Shown here one piece after another: positions 57,801 to 64,000 of a stretch of DNA of 64,000 nucleotides (the stretch's first letter is position 1; every line of letters begins with the position of its first letter). A model generated the notes under the pieces. That model searched no databases. It saw only the letters and a program-made list of their open reading frames with translations, and was not told the DNA's origin. Source of the stretch: Parelaphostrongylus tenuis (Eukaryota > Nematoda > Chromadorea > Rhabditida > Metastrongylidae); assembly GCA_019055375.1 (NCBI GenBank), contig JAHQIW010004628.1, positions 94,807 through 158,806 on the forward strand, read 5' to 3'. Position numbers and translations under genes: made by a program.

Positions 57801-59127
57801 TTGCTACATTAAGAATACATTCCAAAGTAATGTTAAATGTTTGTCAAAATTTGTGCTATTGAGTACTTACAGAAATTTTGAGCAAAAGCTCAGCTCAGTG
57901 AGAAATGCCTGAGTGTGAAATAAAATTTCTTTTACTGCTACGGAGTAATTAATAGCCGTTCATAAAACAAGATACACCTTACAATCTCCCAGATTTATGC
58001 TATCCAAGGATTACTGAAAGTCTGGAAAGAGCAAAAACCTTTTTTGGATGATCAAACACAATTCTTTTTAATTCTTTTAGCGGTAGTATGATGTTATAAA
58101 TATACCCACTGATATAGTGTGTTATGCAAAACATTTGCGTCAAATGGGGCTTTAACCCGTATTTCACCATATCCGGGACGCGTGCTCTATCCCTTCCACC
58201 ACCGCTGCCTGTTTTGCCATCACTTTTTCTACTCTACTACATATCAGAGTTACCCCCACATAGACCTCTATTGGAGGTCTTTACTTGTAAAATATGTGCT
58301 TTGAAGCTACGTTCTCGCAAGACATGCGATATAAATGCATAATAAGGATTGAAAGTTTGTTTACTTTTTACAAGGGCGCTAAAAATTGGAAAATTTCAAG
58401 ACAGATATTCACTCTTTATATCAAAAAATCTTTATCAAAAGTCCATTAATGATATTCTTTTATGTAACAAAGAGATACCTATGACGCATAAACTTCAGCT
58501 CTTATTACCAATATGTCACCCATAGCGTCCATACAATGGGATGACATTTAGGCGTGAAATGCAATCGTCTTTTCTCTTTTACAACGTACTGTAGTGACCA
58601 TTCAAAAAAGTCAATTACATCATCAAAATCCTTGAGATTTGAGCTATCGAATGACTAGCAAAATTTTAATGAAAAGCCATTTTAAAGCCCCAATCGAGCA
58701 AGTGAATCAAGTTGACAGTGAAACATAATTTTATTTTCGCTGCTACAATGTAATAAAGAGTCTTCTTCAAAAAATCAAACGTATCGTTGCAATTGCAGAG
58801 AATTAAGATTTCGAATGATTACTGATTGTCTGGAAGAAAATTTTTACACAGCGAGAAAGGCCCTCAAATATTCGTGTATCGTAATTGATACACGTCGACC
58901 CTTAAGGGTTAGTAGCAGCAGAAATACAACTCCATTTGTTATAAATTCTCACACCGATGATATCGATTATAGTAAACTTGACATATGTAAAATCAATGAA
59001 ACGAAAGTAAATTCAAAAAATAAATGATGATACCTGTTTACTTGATTTCAGAAACAGGTATAGGAACGTTGGGTAATATTTTTATCACTTCAGGACCACC
59101 GAATTCTTTAACAACTGCAGCTAGCAT
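48892..59127 (-). CDS. quinone oxidoreductase, zeta-crystallin-like (MDR superfamily)
   Basis: Minus-strand exons: about 59127-59056, 52776-52636 (or to 52657), 51809-51695, 50937-50855, 50424-50220, 50142-49990 and 49229-48892 (TAG). The protein is about 361-368 residues. Motifs: [67 protein letters not shown], the NADPH-binding Rossmann motif [53 protein letters not shown] and [19 protein letters not shown]. The family reduces quinones with NADPH in the cytosol. Phases from exon 3 to exon 7 agree exactly. The exon 3 donor is GC (GCGAGT) where the pseudogene copy has GT. Oddities: the reading frame continues about 45 codons past the usual end (SVND); the end of exon 1 has no donor that both keeps phase and supplies the expected KxxQ residues; and two in-frame donors are possible for exon 2. 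Intron 1 is over 6 kb and full of repeats. Probably functional, but not certain. Confidence 0.8.
49505..49880 (+). mobile_element. mariner transposase remnant in intron/3' flank region
   Basis: Paralogue of 20344-20660. QQDNA has become QQNKP-like and frames shift after SEKFDEL, but the carboxy end [19 protein letters not shown] is clear near 49770-49830. It lies between the last two exons of the quinone oxidoreductase gene, on the opposite strand. Confidence 0.6.
51085..51665. repeat. long foldback element, copy 2
   Basis: Arms pair from TCCATAAGATTTGGCACTAG (51090) with CTAGTGTCAAAACTTATGGA (51639) inwards to about 51330/51430. Inner pairs include CATTTTGGCATAC/GTATACCAAAATG and TACTCATGCACGAAT/ATTCGTGCATGAGTA. 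It lies between exons 3 and 4 of the quinone oxidoreductase gene, and at the same place in the pseudogene. The ORFs of 122 and 156 codons on opposite strands here are palindrome artefacts. Confidence 0.75.
52115..52238. repeat. tRNA-element family, minimal palindrome (copy f)
   Basis: AATGATGTGGAGTGGTGTGC at 52132 pairs with GCACACCACTCTATATCACT. The centre is only CGGTTGCGTCAGCCG. It shows that the terminal repeats can exist without the tRNA-like part. Confidence 0.6.
54298..55069. mobile_element. hammerhead-bearing inverted-repeat element, copy 4 (long)
   Basis: 772 bp flanked by 13-bp direct repeats TACAAATTTATTA (54285-54297 and 55070-55082). Starts with the leader TACCTTTATTTCGAATG. The arms (about 54330-54600 and 54815-55069) pair over some 250 bp, and a second leader plus outer arm (54610-54740) lies in the middle. 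The paralogous site in block A copy 1 (23.86 kb, TTACAAATTAAC) is uninterrupted. Its ribozymes are decayed: minus-strand core GTGACGA at 54442-54436 (C3 changed to G) with intact GAAA and ACACGTGT, and plus-strand core TTGACGG at 54971-54977. It sits in intron 1 of the quinone oxidoreductase gene. Confidence 0.8.
56900..57230. repeat. GC-rich dispersed repeat
   Basis: Paralogue of 25010-25360, with the CTTTCCGGCACATTTACCGGAAG hairpin region near 57022-57044 and the CGTATCACACGCGAGTTTG tail. ORFs on both strands are not supported. Confidence 0.55.
58083..58262 (-). repeat. tRNA-like inverted-terminal-repeat element, copy g
   Basis: End AGTATGATGTTATAAATATA then CCCACTGATATAGTGTG. The minus-strand tRNA-like core includes GGGCTTTAACCCG as the T-arm and ATCCGGGACGCGTGCTCTAT. 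The inner arm is CACTTTTTCTACTC. More diverged than copies b and d. Confidence 0.6.
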
Positions 59128-60980
59128 TGCAATCTGTAAAACGTTACGCTACCAAATGAGTAAACAATCATACACATAAATCAAATGCTGAGAATAACGT
59201 TTACATCCATTAAATTAGCCATGTAATGGCTGTACGGCTTTCAAGAGAAAAGCATAGAGTTATAAGCAGAATTTTTGCTATATCTGATTGTGCCCCATGC
59301 GAAGTGACACATGAGGGACGCTTCTGTGATACTGATTAGTGGCAGCACTGTGATAAAAAAGCAGGAGTGGTTAACAGATTCTTATCAACCATCAAAATAA
59401 TAAATATCAAAATTTATTTTGAAACCAAAACAATGACTTTTTTAGTTTTGAAAGATTACTTCCAGTGTGACATTTTTTTCCCATTTTGTTCCACTAATGG
59501 AAAAAAGCTAAGAACAGCCTCTATGAATAAAGCGAAGTTGCAAAACGTGGTTTCTGGAAGAAATCGATCAGAAGAATATGCCTTTTTAATTGAGTTAGCA
59601 GCGTGCTATTGATTGTGAAATTACTTAGGCAACAATTCATTACGAGTCCATATTATCACTGCCTGGTGGTCTCCATTTTTACAACTCAGTGGAAGACTTA
59701 CAAAAAGCCGCTCTAAAGAAGACGAAACGCCTAAACGTTAGTTGCTTGAATATAATATTAAAAAAATGTGGCGTTAAGTTTAGCAACAAAAACAAGGAAT
59801 TGCTGAGGAATGCCGGGGTTAAAAGATGCTCAATTTTGGATACCCACTGGTATTGAACTTCCTCGAGCCTTGGAGATATGTTGGAGATTTTGTTCCAGCT
59901 GAATTGCTTTCGCATCAAAAGCAAAGCATGTGTGATTCACGCACAATATGAAACACATCTAGTCTACGGAGAAACCTTCAGGTTCCAAAAAAAGAGAGAG
60001 AAATGTCAAGTCATGAGCAATTAGTGAGAATTTTGTTCCTAAAGTTGATTGTTGGCCACATTACGAGACTGAAAATGCTCCACGCCCTTTCCCTTCTCAA
60101 GGTCTCGTCCACTAACTTGTTCTAGTTTTAGTTCCTTGTTTCTTCAACTCTAAACATGGTTGAAGGTCGACGTTTGCTGTAAAGTGTTAACACTGCACAT
60201 GCCAAACGAAAAACTGTTCGCGTGTAGTGTTATAATTTTCCTGCAGTTCATTCATTACTGACTGCTACAGAATGGACTGTCTGGAACAAACATATTGTTA
60301 TTAACGGACATCACTCAACAACGATTATGTCTAAATAGGTACTGTTTAGTGAGATTTCTTCATTCAAGTAGTGTTGCTCTGGATTCGACCGGTATATCAC
60401 GAAAATCCTTGTCGGAAGAATAAATGGGTGTGAACAATCGACTCGAAAGTCTGGCTCTAACAAAGGCAAGCTGCCAGAGTGTTAGCCGAATAGAAACTGT
60501 ATAACATCCTCGTGTCCCTTAACAATAAGAAAAAGTACATTACACCCAGTTCTTGAGATAAAGAATAAACATCTCCAAAGTTAGACCAACTGACTAATTG
60601 AAATAAGTCGTCACTTTGAATTTGAGTGAAGCACAAAGACATTAGGTCTCGAGCAACCACTTAGGAATGGATCGAACATTCGACTTCATTCAGGATCGTG
60701 AGATGGTTCTTGATCCAAGACAATAAATTGCGCGCATATACCGATGTACCAAGAAAGTCTTTTGCTCTCTGGACTGGTCTGGTGCCAATTAACCACGCAG
60801 GGTGAAATGAAGCTTAACCCATGAAGCCGCTCGAGTGAACAAACACTCGTACATTTAGATTCCCTAACCGCATGCTTATTCATTGTATGTGCCTAGATTT
60901 ATATTCAACTCTAACCAAACATATTACAGGTCGTAGTGAAATTTATTGGATTCAAAAACACTTCAGTGTAGAAATCAAAA
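59128..60980. other. 5' flank of the quinone oxidoreductase gene; nothing else recognised
   Basis: AT-rich sequence with only short unsupported ORFs (for example 59367-59612). A promoter for the minus-strand gene should lie near 59130-59400, but no convincing core motif was seen. Confidence 0.4.
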
Positions 60981-60984
60981 GTCT

Positions 60985-61060
60985 TGGTAGTGTAGTGGTT
61001 AGCGCGCTTTTCCAATGAAGGTGATAAGAAGACCCAGTTCCTTCCTGAGGTTCTGTTTTG
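60985..61060 (+). repeat. tRNA-like SINE head
   Basis: CTTGGTAGTGTAGTGGTTAG is a strong box A/D-arm; CCAGTTCCTTCCTGAGG is a weak box B. The anticodon arm is not formed. Probably a retroposon fragment. Confidence 0.4.
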
Positions 61061-61328
61061 AATCCTTTCATTGTTGCAAGACTAAATTTGTATCTCACAC
61101 AGATGGGCGATCAATTTCATAAATATGCTGCGCATTAATTAAAATTCGCAATTTGTTTCGAGATTTCAACAAATTTACATCAAGCTTTCAAAGTTTCTTC
61201 CACTAAAATGATCCTATGATAACCATGAGCCGAACTTTGACAAATTTTGAAATATTTCATGAGAATTATAGATGCAACTTCAGTGTACTAAAGCGAAATC
61301 TCTTCACTAAGCTACAAGATACTTAAGA

Positions 61329-61500
61329 ATGAGACACAACACTACTACAGTACTCAAAGGAACTGTCAGCACGGTCATCGATGGGGTTAAGAAAGTTGTC
61401 AAAGAAAACGGGGATGATGAGGAGAAAGTGGGCTATAAGACAGAAAAAGTGAATGGAAGAACTGATAGTCGACAGAAGTCACGAATGACGTACTCCGTAA
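61329..61500 (+). CDS. possible exon, charged hypothetical protein
   Basis: An ORF of 70 codons (to 61541) whose first 57 codons look protein-like: TVSTVIDGVKKVVKENGDDE and EKVGYKTEKVNGRTDSR. Codons are mostly C- or G-ending where the flanks are AT-rich. A CTTAAG just before the ATG could be an acceptor and CC|GTAAAA at 61496 a donor. No family is recognised and no partner exon was found. It could also be a chance ORF. Confidence 0.25.
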
Positions 61501-61544
61501 AATGGTCTCAAGTGATTTTGGACTTGTACACATTGATTTAGCGG

Positions 61545-62599
61545 GGAAAACGGTGAAGTCAATCAGAAAAAAAGTGATATATTTCGAATGGTCTCTGAAC
61601 TTGCAACACGTCGATTTAGCGAGAAAAACGGCGAACCTCAAGAGAAAAAAACCAGTTTGGAGCTACTTCAGCGAGTGGTGATTCCGCCTACGGTTTTACT
61701 GCAAGCAACAAATTATACCGTTTCATATTATTTGCCTTGTCGGAGAATAATCATGAAAAAATACATGGCAATCGAACATCCACCCGTTATTCTCTGTGAA
61801 CAGTAGAGACATCAAAAAATTATGAAGAGTAAAACTTGTGGCATACATATTTATTATCTCCTCACAATGGTCGCACAGAGCATAGCTGTGTAGGTTGAGG
61901 TGTCTTGAGATACCCGTGGTATCTACGACAAACTCACGGCTAAAGGCAGTGGGAAAAGGCACGCTTCCTCCTTAAGCAGAAGCACGTAAGCAATCGTAGA
62001 ATGTTGATTAGCACAAGCACGGTGTTTATCTACACAACTCTCCGCGTTCAGAAAGTCTCTTATGTTTGCGGGGGTTGAGAGATGCGACGATACGCTCTAG
62101 TCGGGCTATCACAGTACTCGAAGAAAAAATCGGCTAGATCAGGATTCAGTAGCATTTGTAGAGAAGAAGAAACAATCTTCAAGCAGCAGCGAAACTCATG
62201 CGCCAAAAGTTTGTCAAACTTCGCAGATGTCAGTTGATGCGAGGAAACTAATCGAATACAAGAAGAGCTGGGATCCACGTTGCAAAGGTTAACGTCGGTC
62301 GTGTAAAATGAAAAAAAAAAGGGAAATCTATCATCAGTACTAAATGTATCGTTAGTTATGCTTTCTCGCTACTGATACGTTAGCAGTAATCTTTTTATCA
62401 ATTCATTAACCATCTCACGACCGCACATGAAATCACTGCGAGAAGTGTGATTCAGAGGCGGCGCGCAATTCTTGTTATTTAATTAGGGTTTTTTCTCCGT
62501 CTCAGAAGAAAACATTGAGCTCCGCTTGCTCTTCATACTTTGATGCCCCATGATTTTCTACTAATTACTCCGTGTTTTGTATGCATGTAAAACTTTTAT
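61545..62599. other. intergenic, no gene seen
   Basis: Holds an imperfect direct repeat (ATTTAGCGGGGAAAACGGTG at 61536 and ATTTAGCGAGAAAAACGGCG at 61613). Otherwise nothing recognised. Confidence 0.4.
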
Positions 62600-62850
62600 G
62601 GAGGGCTTGTGGTCGAGTGACTAGTGATGTTCAGCGCGGCTCGACATCGGATCAATCCCCTACCTCCATGATCCTTCGGCAATCAATAACGAATGTTCTA
62701 TGAACTGCCTCAGCTTGACTATCCTCGAAACCGCAAGATATGCTCAACGAGTACTCTACGACGTTCGTGAAAAAGATATATCCAGCTGAAGCAATATGCG
62801 AGAGGAGAACAATTGATTGCTAAAGTACTTGAATCGACACAGTGAAAAAA
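62600..62850 (+). repeat. tRNA-headed SINE-like repeat
   Basis: GGGCTTGTGGTCGAGTGACT (box A-like) and GACATCGGATCAATCCCC (box B-like) are followed by about 170 bases shared with 950-1140 (CGGCAATCAATAACGAATGT onwards). Confidence 0.5.
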
Positions 62851-63109
62851 AATTGCGATTCATCACAAATGAAGTGATGAAACTCTTACGTGTGCAGAGA
62901 AAACACTATCTCTTTGAGAGTTGGGACTTCTTCGTAAATATGAAAGAGACTTTATTTTATCCTCCGTTACAGGTATTATCTTTTTATTTTCATTTTGGAT
63001 CCACAATAAACCAGCAATCACCTTGAAGTCACGAGCTAACTACTCAGAAGGCAAAACATGACCTCCTCCTCGCTGCTAGCCCGCACTATGAAAGTCTTAC
63101 AAAACAAGT

Positions 63110-63226
63110 TAGATCACCATTTTAGGCTATTGAAAGATCACTGAAAGTCTAACGAAAAGCCCACCATATTAGATCATCATTTTTAGAAAATTGAATGATC
63201 ACTGAAAGTCTAACGAAAAGCCAAAC
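63110..63226 (+). repeat. tandem duplication, two units of about 58 bp
   Basis: Both units contain GATCACTGAAAGTCTAACGA followed by AAAGCC and start with a TTAGATCAYCATTTT block. They belong to the dispersed monomer family seen at 13.0 and 56.3 kb. Confidence 0.75.
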
Positions 63227-64000
63227 ATTGCCGAGAGCCGAGCATACATTGCACGCCAAAGGTGAAATGTAATTGCCTCTTCACTGCGACGGCGCACTAA
63301 GCAGATTTTTCGAAAACCGAACAATATCTAACACACCATTCTTCAAGCTATCCAGTGACAACTAAAAACCTGGTAAGGGTTCGTTTGTCCGGCGAAAAAA
63401 CGATTAAAAGGCATGTGTGCCAAAGATCACGCACGCGCTCCCTAAAGAGTTAAGCACATTGCGATTAGAGTGGCTCATAGGTGCTTTCAGTGAATATAGC
63501 AACAATGCTGGTGAATTGAAAAAAAAAAATGATTTGTGTGCACGAATTTTATATCTCCGTGTGAATATTTGCATAATATTTTGATGTGACCTTGTGCAGC
63601 TTCAATGGAATAATGTAGAAAAAGTTTGCAAAGAGTGATTTTTAGAGTGTGATGAACTTTCATAGATGCATGGAAATTACCCCAAAACTCGGGTAGTTAA
63701 ACCTTTGGATAGATATACAATCGAGCAACAAGACAATATTAAAAAAACACACTAAGATTTTATGGCAAGTAAAAACGATAACACTATACTTTCGAAGAAA
63801 CTGATGGAATAGTATGAAGAACAAGCGATCTATGGACAAATGCGCGACAAGATGCTTAGGAAATGGGTTCAAGAATCAGCCATCGATTGCTACCTTATTT
63901 GGAGCGGATGGGTTTATTGCGCCGAAAAGAGGATTCCATAATGGACTGACCTGGTAAAACTTCTCATTCCATTTTGTTACAAACCTTGCCATAATTTTGT
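63227..64000. other. intergenic to window end, no gene seen
   Basis: AT-rich with more diverged monomers of the same dispersed repeat; no supported coding sequence. Confidence 0.4.

Overview
The window looks like nuclear DNA of a nematode, most likely a strongylid (clade V) parasite. The reasons are an AT-rich background, small exons with TTTCAG-type acceptors, a nematode-style tau-tubulin-kinase-like gene, mariner remnants, and very many short inverted-repeat elements. The species cannot be told from the sequence. No prokaryotic features, CRISPR array, rRNA or viral genome were seen.

Three multi-exon genes can be supported. (1) 2018-6297 (+): an eight-exon candidate of the REC114/DSB meiotic family, assigned tentatively. 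(2) 34826-41593 (+): a complete ten-exon TTBK-like (CK1-superfamily) kinase of 331 residues with all splice phases consistent. (3) 59127-48892 (-): a zeta-crystallin-type quinone oxidoreductase whose seven exons are spread over 10 kb. A second, decayed copy of gene 3 lies at 22583-19910 (-). One tRNA gene (41989-42061) has a tRNA-Phe body but a UAA anticodon.

Two large direct duplications organise the window. Block B (about 9.8-12.0 kb) recurs at about 31.9-34.1 kb. Block A (about 16.95-25.96 kb) recurs at about 45.2-57.4 kb and carries the two quinone oxidoreductase copies. The order is B1, A1, B2, kinase, A2, so one larger ancestral tandem duplication with the kinase segment only in the downstream copy is possible. 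Comparing A1 with A2 gives empty sites for several transposon insertions.

The most striking content is a set of short repeats, mostly inverted pairs, whose arms contain hammerhead ribozymes: a CUGANGA core, stem II, GAAA, a short self-complementary stem III, a GUC or GUA cleavage site and a closing stem I. At least five copies keep every conserved core residue and several more are decayed. The best-bounded elements are flanked by 8-13 bp target-site duplications, and one is absent from the paralogous block. One intact ribozyme lies in sense orientation inside a kinase intron. A second abundant family has terminal inverted repeats and carries tRNA-like cloverleafs, sometimes in both arms. The rest is mariner debris, SINE-like tRNA-headed repeats, microsatellites and unassigned intergenic sequence.
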